DNA of 64,000 nucleotides from an uncultured Winogradskyella sp. (GCF_947495255.1 NZ_CANLYI010000008.1:124001-188000), one strand, 5' to 3'; positions 28,621 to 36,836 are shown, counted from the stretch's first letter. Notes: generated by a model from the sequence alone, not told the origin. Numbers and translations: made by a program.

Positions 28621-29259
28621 ATGGCATTAGTAGGAAGACAATTTCCAGATTTAAACGTAAACGCAATGAATGATATGGGCGACACTTTTAAAGTGAACGT
28701 TCTAGAAGAAGCAAAAAACAACAATAAGAAAGTGGTTTTATTCTGGTACCCAAAAGATTTTACTTTTGTTTGTCCAACAGAATTACATGCTTTTCAAGCA
28801 GCTTTAGGTGAATTCGAAAAAAGAAACACGATTGTAATTGGTGCGTCTTGTGATACTGCCGAAGTACACTTTGCTTGGTTAAGCACGTCTAAAGATAATG
28901 GTGGAATTGAAGGGGTGACATACCCAATTTTAGCAGATTCTAACCGTAACCTTGCTTCAGCTTTAGGTATCTTAGATATTTTCAATGAGCAATTTGATGA
29001 AGAAACTGGTTTAGTAACTGTTGAAGGTGATAATGTAACTTTCAGAGCAACGTACATCATTGACGAAGAAGGAACAATTCAACATGAGAGTGTTAACAAC
29101 ATGCCTTTAGGTAGAAACGTTAACGAATACTTGAGAATTATTGATGCGTTAACTCATGTACAAGAAAAAGGTGAAGTTTGTCCTGCAAACTGGGAAGAAG
29201 GTAAAGATGCAATGCAAGCTAACGCTAAAGGTACTGCTGCTTATTTAGCAACTCATTAA
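28621..29259 (+). CDS. 2-Cys peroxiredoxin (AhpC/TSA family)
   Basis: 212-residue thiol peroxidase that reduces hydrogen peroxide, alkyl hydroperoxides or peroxynitrite. The peroxidatic cysteine is C51 in DFTFVCPTEL. The C-terminal resolving cysteine is C187 in GEVCPANW, as in typical 2-Cys enzymes. An extra cysteine lies in GASCDTAEVHF. Length and GHST-type spacing fit AhpC. The thioredoxin-fold protein encoded next is the obvious electron donor, since no AhpF is nearby. Confidence 0.95.
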   Translation: MALVGRQFPDLNVNAMNDMGDTFKVNVLEEAKNNNKKVVLFWYPKDFTFVCPTELHAFQAALGEFEKRNTIVIGASCDTAEVHFAWLSTSKDNGGIEGVTYPILADSNRNLASALGILDIFNEQFDEETGLVTVEGDNVTFRATYIIDEEGTIQHESVNNMPLGRNVNEYLRIIDALTHVQEKGEVCPANWEEGKDAMQANAKGTAAYLATH

Positions 29260-29271
29260 TATCTAATATTT

Positions 29272-29304
29272 AAACCAGACAGGTTTCTAAAACCTGTCAG
29301 GTTT
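29272..29304 (+). repeat. Long hairpin between peroxiredoxin and thioredoxin genes
   Basis: Two 15-base arms beginning AAACC and ending AGGTTT pair with a single mismatch around a CTA loop. There is no T-run, so it is not a standard terminator. It could stabilise or process the peroxiredoxin mRNA, or be one copy of a dispersed palindromic repeat. Confidence 0.75.
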
Positions 29305-29320
29305 ATTTAAATAACAAACT

Positions 29321-29629
29321 ATGATACAAGAATTAGAACAAGATAATCTGCAAGATATTATTAAGGGTAACGACACTGTTATCGTACAATATTCAGCTAC
29401 ATGGTGTGGAAATTGTAGAATAATGAAACCTAAATTCAAAAAATTAGCTACAGAACATGAAGGTGCAACCTTTGTTATTGCTGATGCTGAAAAATTTCCT
29501 GAAAGTAGAAAATTAGCAACCGTAGATAATTTACCAACGTTTGCAACATTTAAGAATGGCGAATTTAAGAGCCAAGTACAAACTAATAAGTTCGATGTTT
29601 TAAAAGAACTTGTTGACGACGTAGCATAA
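29321..29629 (+). CDS. Thioredoxin-family protein with CGNC active site
   Basis: 102-residue cytoplasmic thioredoxin fold. The active site is C29-G-N-C32 (ATWCGNCRIMKP) instead of the common CGPC, which should raise reactivity or shift redox potential. The cis-proline region DNLPTFATFKNG is present. There is no signal peptide. It follows the peroxiredoxin by 61 bases and precedes a small conserved gene, forming a peroxide-defence operon in which it probably regenerates the peroxiredoxin. Confidence 0.92.
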   Translation: MIQELEQDNLQDIIKGNDTVIVQYSATWCGNCRIMKPKFKKLATEHEGATFVIADAEKFPESRKLATVDNLPTFATFKNGEFKSQVQTNKFDVLKELVDDVA

Positions 29630-29707
29630 ACTATAAATGTCTGGTTAAGCGCAGTCCAGACCTTGTATTACACAACTGCCCTTATAGAAGACACAAAAAC
29701 ATTAGCA

Positions 29708-29965
29708 ATGAAATTACCTGTAATTAAACACTTAACGCAGTTTATAGAAGACAATGACGAAGATTACATCATTGAAACTATAGAGACTCTAGAAGCGTTA
29801 ACTGAAGTGCCTTCTTTAAAAGATGAAGAACTAGATGTGATCGGAGAATTAATCTCTAACATGTATGGTGCTATTGAAGTGAACAAAATGATAAAAGATG
29901 GCGCCACTAAAAAAGATGCGGTTAACAACTTTATGAAACGTGTTTTAGGTTCTATCGACAAATAA
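29708..29965 (+). CDS. Small conserved protein of the peroxiredoxin-thioredoxin operon (DUF6952-like)
   Basis: 85 residues starting MKLPVIKHLTQFIEDNDED; an upstream in-frame TTG would add 15 residues without family character. Helical and acidic, no membrane segment, no cysteines. I recall this type following peroxiredoxin and thioredoxin in flavobacteria and believe it corresponds to DUF6952, but this was not checked. Function unknown; position suggests a role in peroxide defence. A terminator follows. Confidence 0.75.
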   Translation: MKLPVIKHLTQFIEDNDEDYIIETIETLEALTEVPSLKDEELDVIGELISNMYGAIEVNKMIKDGATKKDAVNNFMKRVLGSIDK

Positions 29966-29991
29966 TTGAAAAAGAGAAATGAGTACGTATT

Positions 29992-30027
29992 AAAACCACT
30001 TTGCAACAGCAAGGTGGTTTTTTTTTG
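29992..30027 (+). terminator. Terminator of the peroxiredoxin operon (AAAACCAC type)
   Basis: 13-bp stem AAAACCACTTTGC / GCAAGGTGGTTTT with one G-T pair and loop AACA, followed by T-run. Same stem family as the hairpins at 31262, 36861 and 40749. Confidence 0.92.
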
Positions 30028-30126
30028 TTCGCTTAGTAATTGGTTCACCAAAATTTGTCTACCTTAGTTTAGTCATTAATGTATGACGATACTAGGTAAC
30101 TAAATCAATATAAAAACCAAAATAGA

Positions 30127-31239
30127 ATGATTAAACAACACCTCTCTAAATTAACCACATGCTTACTCCTTTGTGTTTTCGCAACGCTTAGTAGTTGTAA
30201 AAATGAAGCTAAAGAAACTGAAACGACAACAACTACTACTGAAACCGAAAAAGAAGCTCCTAAAACGGTTTACGCAAGTGACGTGATTCCGTTTTTTGAT
30301 GATTGGAAATTAATTTTAGGTGATGGCTCTAATGTTGGAATTGCCAATAATTTTGAAAACAAAGACTTCTTTTACACTGCTAATGACGGTAAAGATAATT
30401 GGGTTGTTTTTAAAGCGCCAAATGGAGGTAGCACACATGGTACTTCTAATAATACAAGAACCGAATTAGCACAAATCAAAAAATGGTATCCCAAAACGGC
30501 TAATGATAAGTTAACAGCAACATTAAAAGTAATGAATGTTTCTGCAACTGGTGATGCTCGTGTAGCTGCCACACACGCTGTTGTTGTAGGTCAAATACAT
30601 AGTGCTGATGCTTTTGAAAACGAACCGCTTAAAATATTCTACAAAAAATATCCTGGTCACGACAAAGGTTCTGTGTTTTGGCATTACGAAATCAATACTG
30701 CTGGAGACGATAACTCTAAACGATGGGATTATTCTTCTGCAGTTTGGGGAAATGACTTCTCTGTGGTTGGTACAGATGCAAACACGTATCCTGAAGAACC
30801 TACAGATGGTATTAAATTAGGCGAAGAGTTTAGTTATGAAATCGAAGTTAAAGATGGTATTATGAACCTAACCTTTACTAGTGCAGGACATGAAACTAAA
30901 ACATTTACAAAAAACTTAATTGAATCAGAATTTGCTGCAAAAACTGACATCCCTGAGCAAACACAAAAATTATTTGTACCAATTGGTCAAGATGGTGTAG
31001 AACGCAAAGAAGCGTATAAAGGTGAAGGTTGTTTCTTTAAATTGGGTGCCTATAACCAAACGAACGGAAAATCACCAGAGGTAAACATGAACTGGTGTTC
31101 TGGTGCGGAAACTCATGGAGGCGATATTCAAAAACAATATGCTGATGGTAATTATGCTGAAGTATGGTTTAAAACAGGTAGCATATCTGTAAGTGATGCT
31201 GCGGTTTCTAATGATGGTTATTTTGCTAAAAATGACTAA
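30127..31239 (+). CDS. Polysaccharide lyase family 7 alginate lyase, lipoprotein
   Basis: 370 residues. Lipoprotein signal with C24 in TLSSCKNE, then a Thr/Glu-rich linker (about 28-46), then a PL7 jelly-roll. The three PL7 signatures are visible: RTEL (111-114), QIH (156-158) and FFKLGAYNQ (303-311), carrying the Arg, Gln/His and Lys/Tyr of the active site. The enzyme cleaves alginate from brown algae by beta-elimination, probably on the cell surface. An insert after FFKLGAYNQ contains a Cys (NMNWCSG) that may pair with the Cys in GEGCFF. No other polysaccharide-utilisation genes adjoin it. Confidence 0.92.
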   Translation: MIKQHLSKLTTCLLLCVFATLSSCKNEAKETETTTTTTETEKEAPKTVYASDVIPFFDDWKLILGDGSNVGIANNFENKDFFYTANDGKDNWVVFKAPNGGSTHGTSNNTRTELAQIKKWYPKTANDKLTATLKVMNVSATGDARVAATHAVVVGQIHSADAFENEPLKIFYKKYPGHDKGSVFWHYEINTAGDDNSKRWDYSSAVWGNDFSVVGTDANTYPEEPTDGIKLGEEFSYEIEVKDGIMNLTFTSAGHETKTFTKNLIESEFAAKTDIPEQTQKLFVPIGQDGVERKEAYKGEGCFFKLGAYNQTNGKSPEVNMNWCSGAETHGGDIQKQYADGNYAEVWFKTGSISVSDAAVSNDGYFAKND

Positions 31240-31554
31240 ATAATATATAAACAAGAATTCTAAAAACCACGTTGCGAAAGCAAGGTGGTTTTTACTTTTA
31301 ATACAGTTTCAGTTCTTATGAGTTAGCTATCACGGTTTACCGTAACCTATAGGCATTAGAGGATTGCAACTTGGCTTTTATCTGAGAAAACCAGTACGTA
31401 ACTTTTCGTATAGATTTTTGACGAAATACAATTAACTTCGTTGCTAGAATATAAAAAGCTACTATATCTTGCTCTATTTTTGGGATATGAGTAATAAAAG
31501 TTACTGTATAACGAGTTGTTTGCCATTTGAACAAACCTTAATAAGACTTGAAAA
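31240..31554. other. Intergenic region before the truncated Crp gene, related to the KAP upstream region
   Basis: After the alginate lyase terminator this stretch holds ACGGTTTACCGTAA (31332-31345), a self-complementary element. At about 31462-31530 it holds sequence that aligns with 40930-41000 upstream of the KAP gene (shared GTAATAaAAGTTA and TATAACgAGTTGT). It ends in a cassette-type right arm GTTGTTTGCC (31515-31524). No independent gene is supported. Confidence 0.55.
31262..31293 (+). terminator. Terminator of the alginate lyase gene (AAAACCAC type)
   Basis: AAAAACCAC-G-TTGC / GCAA-G-GTGGTTTTT with loop GAAA, followed by T-rich sequence. Confidence 0.9.
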
Positions 31555-32028
31555 TTGAAAAAAATAAACGTAAAAAAAGGAGCTGTATTACAACGAATAG
31601 GTGATATAAGTTCCAAGGTTTTTCTTGTTGAAAGTGGTTTGTTACGAAGCTATATAATTGATGATAAAGGGAAAGAACATATATATATGTTTGGTCCTGA
31701 AAATTGGTTAGTTGCTGACAGTTGTGAACCCAATACACCTTGTCAATTATTTATAGATGCTCTTGAAGACACCATTATAAATGTCGCTACAAAAGAAGAA
31801 TTACTAAAGGAAGGTCCAGACCTAACTGCCTTATTAAAACGTTTAGATACTATGCAAAATAGAATTATAATGTTAATGAGTTCAAATGCAAAAAAAAGGT
31901 ATGAGCATTTTACTAAAACGTATCCAAACATTATTCAAAGAGTTCCGCTAAAAATGGTAGCTTCTTATTTAGGAATTACACCTGAAGCCTTGAGTCGTAT
32001 CAGAAATGAACTTTCTAAAAAAAAATAA
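31555..32028 (+). CDS. Crp/Fnr family regulator with damaged 5' end
   Basis: 157 residues as read from a TTG codon, the only in-frame start after a TGA at 31549. The cyclic-nucleotide-binding beta roll (VKKGAVLQRIGD..VFLVESGLLRSY) and the C-terminal winged helix (VPLKMVASYLGITPEALSRIRNEL) are intact. About 28-30 N-terminal residues are missing relative to the 192- and 189-residue paralogues in this window. In another frame just upstream, LPFEQTLIRLEN then stop reads like a lost N-terminus that one added base would join. The gene therefore looks frameshifted or cut at a spacer boundary. DoxX follows and may be its target. Confidence 0.65.
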   Translation: MKKINVKKGAVLQRIGDISSKVFLVESGLLRSYIIDDKGKEHIYMFGPENWLVADSCEPNTPCQLFIDALEDTIINVATKEELLKEGPDLTALLKRLDTMQNRIIMLMSSNAKKRYEHFTKTYPNIIQRVPLKMVASYLGITPEALSRIRNELSKKK

Positions 32029-32111
32029 TCCAATAGTATTTCTTGATGTACATCAATGCATAGGCTTTCAAAAACTATGAATTTTGTTCTATAAATAAAA
32101 TTTAAAGTATA

Positions 32112-32522
32112 ATGACAAATCAAAAAAGTAACAAAGCAATTAATATAGCATTATGGATTGCACAAGGATTTTTAGCCCTAATGTTTATCATGGCTGGATT
32201 AATGAAAGCTACACAACCGGTTGAAGCACTTACAGAAGCGCTTCCATGGGTAGCAAATACACCGCTTGCATTGGTTAAATTTATAGGAGTTAGTGAACTA
32301 TTGGGTGGTTTAGGATTATTAATCCCTTCAATTTTCAGATGGAAACCTAATTTAACGGTATTGGCAGCTCTTGGCTTAGCCTTGGTTATGGTATTAGCCG
32401 GTGGATTTCATGCCTCTAGAGGAGAGTTCTCTGCAATAGGAATGAATGTAATTTTACTAGGACTTGCACTTTTTATTGCTTGGGGACGAAGAAAAAAAGC
32501 ACCTATACTTGCCAAAAATTAA
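32112..32522 (+). CDS. DoxX-like membrane protein
   Basis: 136 residues, four membrane helices (about 10-32, 55-72, 80-98, 105-125). DoxX-type signatures are ALWIAQGFLALMFIMAGLMKAT and GVSELLGGLGLLIPSI. DoxX-like proteins sit in the inner membrane and are linked to redox or thiosulfate chemistry in some organisms; the role here is unknown. It follows the damaged Crp gene by 83 bases and lies in the same spacer-bounded unit. A strong terminator follows. Confidence 0.82.
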   Translation: MTNQKSNKAINIALWIAQGFLALMFIMAGLMKATQPVEALTEALPWVANTPLALVKFIGVSELLGGLGLLIPSIFRWKPNLTVLAALGLALVMVLAGGFHASRGEFSAIGMNVILLGLALFIAWGRRKKAPILAKN

Positions 32523-32566
32523 TGTGAAATTACTGGCTTTATAAATTACGTGAGTTGAATAAAAAC

Positions 32567-32708
32567 AGCGTACAACAATGTATAAAAGCAATAGCGGTTC
32601 TGGTGTAAACTTGAACCGCTATTGCTTTTATTTAACTATATTGCTTATTGAGATGTAAGTGCAGATAAATCCGCTACTACTCTTATACTAAAGACTAAAC
32701 GTTGGGCG
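32567..32708 (+). repeat. Cassette-type spacer 1
   Basis: Left arm AGCGTACAAC (32567-32576), then AATGTAT; right arm CTTATAC...ACGTTGGGCG ending 32708. It contains a large terminator hairpin instead of the usual core. The right-arm GTTGGGC matches the GCCCAAC found after the next gene unit, not this spacer's own left arm. Confidence 0.6.
32583..32630 (+). terminator. Terminator within spacer 1
   Basis: Perfect 18-bp stem (TAAAAGCAATAGCGGTTC and its complement) with a 12-base loop, ending in a T-rich run, 60 bases after the DoxX stop. Confidence 0.88.
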
Positions 32709-32729
32709 TAATATTGAAATCCTTCGAAT

Positions 32730-33308
32730 ATGACAGAATTACTAACAAAAAATATATTAAACCATATTACGCTTTCAAAAAAAGAGCTAGAAAGCTTTTG
32801 CAGCTTATTTAACCAAAAAGAAGTTAGAAAAAAACATTTCCTCATGCAAGAAGGTGAAATTTGCAAGTTTGAGGGCTTTGTTACCAAAGGGCTTTTCAGA
32901 GTATATCATATAGATAGTAATGGCTTTGAACAAGTACTCTATTTTGCAAAAGAAAATTGGTGGATTACTGATATCGACAGCTTTACTAATGAAAAACCAT
33001 CACAACTTTATATTCAAGCATTAGAGGATAGTGAAGTATTATTAATTTCAAAAAAAGATAAAGAGTTTGCTTATAATAACATTCCTAAAATAGAGAAACT
33101 GTTTAGAGTCATGACTCAAAAAACACATATCGCCTTACAACGAAGAATCATAGATAATTTAAGTAAAACAGCAGACCGACGTTATATAGACTTTATTGAA
33201 AAATATCCCAACCTCTTTCAACGGTTAACCAACCTACAGATTGCCGCTTACTTAGGTATAAGCCACGAGTTTTTGAGTAAAATTAGACGAAAAATAGCTA
33301 GTAAATAA
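32730..33308 (+). CDS. Crp/Fnr family transcriptional regulator
   Basis: 192 residues, complete. N-terminal helix, then the beta-roll sensor (VRKKHFLMQEGEICKFEGFVTKGLFRVYHID), a dimerisation helix and a winged helix-turn-helix (LTNLQIAAYLGISHEFLSKIRRKI). No Fnr-type cysteine cluster is visible, so it does not look like an iron-sulfur sensor. It lies at the head of a unit with an MBL-fold protein and a SnoaL-like lipoprotein, bounded by GTTGGGC and GCCCAAC arms, and probably controls those two genes. Confidence 0.9.
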   Translation: MTELLTKNILNHITLSKKELESFCSLFNQKEVRKKHFLMQEGEICKFEGFVTKGLFRVYHIDSNGFEQVLYFAKENWWITDIDSFTNEKPSQLYIQALEDSEVLLISKKDKEFAYNNIPKIEKLFRVMTQKTHIALQRRIIDNLSKTADRRYIDFIEKYPNLFQRLTNLQIAAYLGISHEFLSKIRRKIASK

Positions 33309-33394
33309 TCGTTGAGAATTCATTTATTGAACTTGTTCAATGTTTTGAAGTAGGTAATGATCGCATCTTTGTACCATCATTAAATACAAGCAAA

Positions 33395-34285
33395 ATGAAA
33401 TCAATTATTTCAACAGCATTATTCACAATTTTAATTTTATTCAAAATGAACGCACAAGCACAAAGTTTCAAAACAATAGAAACAAACAATTTTAAATTAC
33501 AAGTTTACAACGCATCAGAAAACAGTTTTGGCGTTGCTTCAGTAATTATATCTGGTAAAAACGATGCCGTATTAATAGATGCACAATTTACATTAGCAGA
33601 GGCAGAACAAGTCGCTCAAGAAATCAAAAACTCAGGAAAAACCTTAACGACTATTTATGTGTCTCATGGTGACCCTGATTTTTATTTCGGATTGGAAGTA
33701 TTCAAAAAATATTTCCCAGAGGTTACGGCTTATGCATCGCCTGCAACAATAGAACATATAAAAGCGACAGCTCAAAAGAAATTAGAAGTTTGGGGCGAAA
33801 GACTAGGCGATAAAATTACGTCTAACGTTATTTTACCTCAAGTTCTAAAAGAAAATTATATTGAGTTAGAAGGCGAAAAACTAGAAATCATTGGATTAGA
33901 TGATTTCACAAAAAGAACCTTTGTATGGATTCCATCAATAAAAACAGCTTTAGGTGGTATTAATGTTTTTGGTACAACATTTAATATATGGATGGCAGAT
34001 GCACAAACAACAGAAGCACGTAACAGCTGGATTTCAATTTTAAATACCATCAGTGATTTAAAACCTGAAATAGTAATTCCTGCACACGCAAATACAAATT
34101 CCGATTTTACTATTGATGCTGTAAACCACACTAAAAATTATATTCAATTTTATGAAGACGCTTTAAAAAGCAATACTACTTCTGAAGCGTTGATAGCAAC
34201 AATAAAATCAAAATATCCGAATTTAACTTTTGAAACAGCATTAGTGCTAGGAGCAAAAGTGAACACAGGAGAAATGAAATGGTAA
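33395..34285 (+). CDS. Secreted MBL-fold hydrolase with altered metal motif
   Basis: 296 residues with a signal peptide (cleavage after NAQAQ). Metallo-beta-lactamase fold, but the canonical HxHxDH motif reads H91-G-D93-P-D95-F96, so the second and last metal-binding histidines are replaced by Asp and Phe. A later histidine is kept in IVIPAHANT. Either metal binding is altered (one site lost) or this is a recognised subfamily with a different metal set. Substrate unknown; periplasmic location expected. It lies between a Crp/Fnr regulator and a SnoaL-like gene that overlaps its end. Confidence 0.82.
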   Translation: MKSIISTALFTILILFKMNAQAQSFKTIETNNFKLQVYNASENSFGVASVIISGKNDAVLIDAQFTLAEAEQVAQEIKNSGKTLTTIYVSHGDPDFYFGLEVFKKYFPEVTAYASPATIEHIKATAQKKLEVWGERLGDKITSNVILPQVLKENYIELEGEKLEIIGLDDFTKRTFVWIPSIKTALGGINVFGTTFNIWMADAQTTEARNSWISILNTISDLKPEIVIPAHANTNSDFTIDAVNHTKNYIQFYEDALKSNTTSEALIATIKSKYPNLTFETALVLGAKVNTGEMKW

Positions 34286-34743
34286 AACCTATAACAATTA
34301 TCAACTTGACATTACTTTTAGTAGTGTCAAGTTGTTCATTTAAAAATGAAACAATGACGAATTTAGAAATCATAAAAAGTACATATGAAGGTAAAACTTC
34401 AGAAGAAAACGGTAAAAACTTGGCCAAACATGTTGCTGAAAATATCAGTTGGACAGAAGCCAAAGGCTTTCCGTATGCAGGAACTTATTTTGGTTTAGAA
34501 AGTGTGACCGAAAATGTTTTTCAACGCTTAGGTAGCGAGTGGATTGATTATAAATTTTCACCCGAAGATTATATTGCAAATGAAGACAAAGTAGTTGCTT
34601 ATGGCACATATTCCGGCACCTATAAAAAAACGAACAAGTATTTTGAAGCACGTGTTGCCCATATCTGGAAACTAAACAATGGTAAGATTATCAGTTTTGA
34701 GCAGTTTGTAGATAGCAAATTGGTTGACGAAGCAATACGTTAA
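34279..34743 (+). CDS. SnoaL/NTF2-like lipoprotein
   Basis: 154 residues. Lipoprotein signal LLLVVSSCSF near residue 19. The rest is a SnoaL-like NTF2 fold (MTNLEIIKSTYEGKTSEENGKNLAKHVAENISWTEAKGFPYAGTYFGLESV, split here by function rather than domain; then VVAYGTYSGTYKKT and VAHIWKLNNGKIISFEQFVDS). Such proteins bind or isomerise small hydrophobic compounds. It overlaps the MBL gene by 7 bases, so the two are translationally coupled and may act on the same compound in the periplasm. Confidence 0.85.
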   Translation: MVKPITIINLTLLLVVSSCSFKNETMTNLEIIKSTYEGKTSEENGKNLAKHVAENISWTEAKGFPYAGTYFGLESVTENVFQRLGSEWIDYKFSPEDYIANEDKVVAYGTYSGTYKKTNKYFEARVAHIWKLNNGKIISFEQFVDSKLVDEAIR

Positions 34744-34748
34744 AACAC

Positions 34749-34771
34749 TATGCCCAACACCGTATAATAAG
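34749..34771 (+). repeat. Cassette left arm only (spacer 2 remnant)
   Basis: TATGCCCAACACCGTATAATAA follows the SnoaL gene. GCCCAAC (34752-34758) is the exact complement of GTTGGGC at 32701-32707, in front of the Crp/MBL/SnoaL unit. No spacer core or right arm follows; the next reading frame begins immediately. Confidence 0.65.
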
Positions 34772-35090
34772 ATGGACTCAATTAATCCTTATGAAATAAA
34801 CGCAGCGATTTATACCAATGGAAAACCAATAGAAATTAATGAAGAGAATGTTTTTTTTTAGCGATTCAGGACGAGAATATGAATTAAAATTTACAAATGC
34901 CAACTCGAAACCGAATAGTCTAAATGTTGGAGTTCAAACAAATGTGCCTGGACCAAGTTATGAATTACTAATTGAAAGAGAATATGAATGGACATTTTGG
35001 ATAATTAATGGTGTGATTATGTTATTCGCTCTAATTTGTGGATACTATGGATTTAGAAAAAAGCCAGCAGGTAAAACCATGTATATTTAA
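34772..35090 (+). pseudogene. Small membrane protein gene broken at a T9 run
   Basis: The ATG at 34772 opens a frame (MDSINPYEINAAIYTNGKP..EENVFF) that ends in TAG at 34859. One base out of phase, SDSGREYELKFTNANSKP continues to 35090 with a membrane helix (WTFWIINGVIMLFALICGYYGF). Shortening the run of nine T at 34851-34859 by one would join both parts into one protein of about 105 residues. It may be a real mutation, a slippage switch or a sequencing error. Family not recognised. If unbroken, translation would start at 34772; otherwise a 83-residue product could start at 34839. Confidence 0.6.
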
Positions 35091-35099
35091 TTGGGTAGT

Positions 35100-35199
35100 G
35101 CACTGCCAACTTACGAGCATTCTTGCGGAATATGCTATCTGTGATATATTTGCTAAATTAGGTGCTTAACCATACACAAACACTATTTAAATCATACCC
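35100..35199 (+). repeat. Cassette-type spacer 3
   Basis: Left arm GCACTGCCAAC (35100-35110), short hairpin ATTC-TTGC-GGAAT, core TATATTTGCTAAATTAG, then CATACACAAACAC as right arm. The core is shared with spacers at 43169, 46373, 47655, 50955, 52221, 54760 and 59064. Confidence 0.65.
35123..35152 (+). promoter_or_regulatory. Promoter inside spacer 3
   Basis: TTG (35123-35125), 19 bases, TATATTTG (35145-35152): a good match to the Bacteroidota promoter. The Crp/Fnr gene starts 48 bases downstream. Confidence 0.55.
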
Positions 35200-35769
35200 A
35201 TGAAAAACTTACACAACTATATGCAATCGCGATGTACCCTATCGCAAACCGATAGCAGTTTAGTGGAAACCTATTTTACCTCCGAAAATGTACCAGCCAA
35301 CACCCTACTCTTAGAAGCCGGAAAAACGGAGCGCTATGTGTATTTTCTAAGTGAAGGTATTGTTAAAGGCTATCAAAATGTAGATGGTAAAATTGTAGTG
35401 CAACATTTAATAGCCGAACACGATTTTTTCACATCCCTAGAGAGTTTTATGAGTGAAACGCCTGCACCAGACTATTACGAAACCATTACCGACTGTAAGC
35501 TGTTAAAAATCTCTAAACCAGATTTCGACTTACTCCAAGCCAAATCCTCTTTTTGGAGCAACTTTATAAAAACCGTGACTAATGAGCATCTCAATTGCAA
35601 ACTAGAACGTGTTAAAGATTTTCAGGTCCTTTCAGCTAAAGAGCGTTATTTAAAATTTATAAAAGAACAGCCTAACTTAGCCTTAAACGTATCTATAGAT
35701 AATATCGCTTCGTTTTTAGGCATGGAACCGCAATCGTTAAGCAGAATTAGAAAACAGATTACTTTCTAA
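35200..35769 (+). CDS. Crp/Fnr family transcriptional regulator
   Basis: 189 residues. Beta-roll sensor (TLLLEAGKTERYVYFLSEGIVKGYQ), dimerisation helix and winged helix (VSIDNIASFLGMEPQSLSRIRKQI). It is more diverged from the two other Crp/Fnr proteins of this window than they are from each other. It is followed 62 bases later by an epimerase-like gene, its likely target, and is driven by a promoter in the spacer upstream. Confidence 0.9.
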   Translation: MKNLHNYMQSRCTLSQTDSSLVETYFTSENVPANTLLLEAGKTERYVYFLSEGIVKGYQNVDGKIVVQHLIAEHDFFTSLESFMSETPAPDYYETITDCKLLKISKPDFDLLQAKSSFWSNFIKTVTNEHLNCKLERVKDFQVLSAKERYLKFIKEQPNLALNVSIDNIASFLGMEPQSLSRIRKQITF

Positions 35770-35831
35770 CAAATGTTATTTTTCAAGCTTTAATTACTAT
35801 TGACCTTTGCTCAAACAAAAAAACATAACAT

Positions 35832-36836
35832 ATGAGCAAAGAGATTTCACTTGTAACAGGCGGAAATGGCCATTTAGGAAACAACTTAATCCGTTTACTA
35901 CGTTCTAAAAACCATACTGTAAGAACGACCGTTAGAAATAGCAATAATACAGCACCTTTTAAAGATTTAGATTGCGAGGTTGTACAAGCAGACCTTTTAG
36001 ACAGAGCATCGCTAAAAAAAGCATTTAAAAATGTAACGCATTTATATGCTGTAGCTGCCAACTTTAGTATGTGGGCGAAAAACCCAAAAGCTGAGATTTA
36101 TGACAATAACCTAAAAGGCACAGAAAATGTATTCGATATCGCAAAAGAATGTGGTATTAAAAACATTGTCTATGTGAGTTCTGTAGCATCATTAGACTTT
36201 ACCGCCTTACCTGCTCATGTAGATAATGGGTATAATAAAGACCGACGAAACTGGTATTACAATTCTAAAAACGATTCTGATAAATTAGCTTTAGAACTCG
36301 GTGAAAAATATAACATAAGAACCGTTGTTATTTTACCATCTGCAATGATTGGTAGCCATGCACACAAACTTAGTTATTCTAACAATTTGGTGTATCAAAT
36401 TTTAAATGGTGAGATACCAGTTGATACTAACGTCACTTTAAATTGGGTAGATGTAAAAGATGTGGCTTTTGGTGCTTACCAAGCGATGTTAAAAGGTAAA
36501 GATAGAGAGCGTTATATTCTCTCAAACCCAACACATACCACATTACAAGACAGTGTAAAAATAGCAGCAGATTTGTATCCTGAATTAAAACTAAAAACAC
36601 CTAAAAAAGTACCCAAATGCTTATTATATTCTATTGCAGGCTTAATGGAATTTAGCAGTAAAATAACGGGTAAAGAACCCTTATTGCAACGTCATTATTT
36701 AGATATGTTTTATGGCTTAAAACAAGATTATGATATTAGTAAATCTAAAAACGAATTAGGCTTTAACCCTAAACCCTCAAAACAAGCTTTAGAAGATGCC
36801 CTCAAGTACTTAAAAAACGATTATAAGGCGCCATAA
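35832..36836 (+). CDS. NAD-dependent epimerase/dehydratase (extended SDR)
   Basis: 334 residues. N-terminal NAD(P)-binding motif TGGNGHLGNNL (about 8-18) and the active-site YxxxK in YYNSK (near residue 141-145). A VSSVAS segment holds the catalytic serine. The C-terminal part is like dihydroflavonol-4-reductase/hopanoid-associated reductases. The substrate is probably a hydroxy/keto group of a small molecule or sugar and cannot be named. It forms a pair with the Crp/Fnr gene upstream; a terminator follows. Confidence 0.87.
   Translation: MSKEISLVTGGNGHLGNNLIRLLRSKNHTVRTTVRNSNNTAPFKDLDCEVVQADLLDRASLKKAFKNVTHLYAVAANFSMWAKNPKAEIYDNNLKGTENVFDIAKECGIKNIVYVSSVASLDFTALPAHVDNGYNKDRRNWYYNSKNDSDKLALELGEKYNIRTVVILPSAMIGSHAHKLSYSNNLVYQILNGEIPVDTNVTLNWVDVKDVAFGAYQAMLKGKDRERYILSNPTHTTLQDSVKIAADLYPELKLKTPKKVPKCLLYSIAGLMEFSSKITGKEPLLQRHYLDMFYGLKQDYDISKSKNELGFNPKPSKQALEDALKYLKNDYKAP

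Noticed and set aside
31337-31738. Minus-strand open frames around the damaged Crp gene
   Set aside because: They are shadows of the plus-strand coding sequence and AT-rich leader; composition is low-complexity and no domain is visible.
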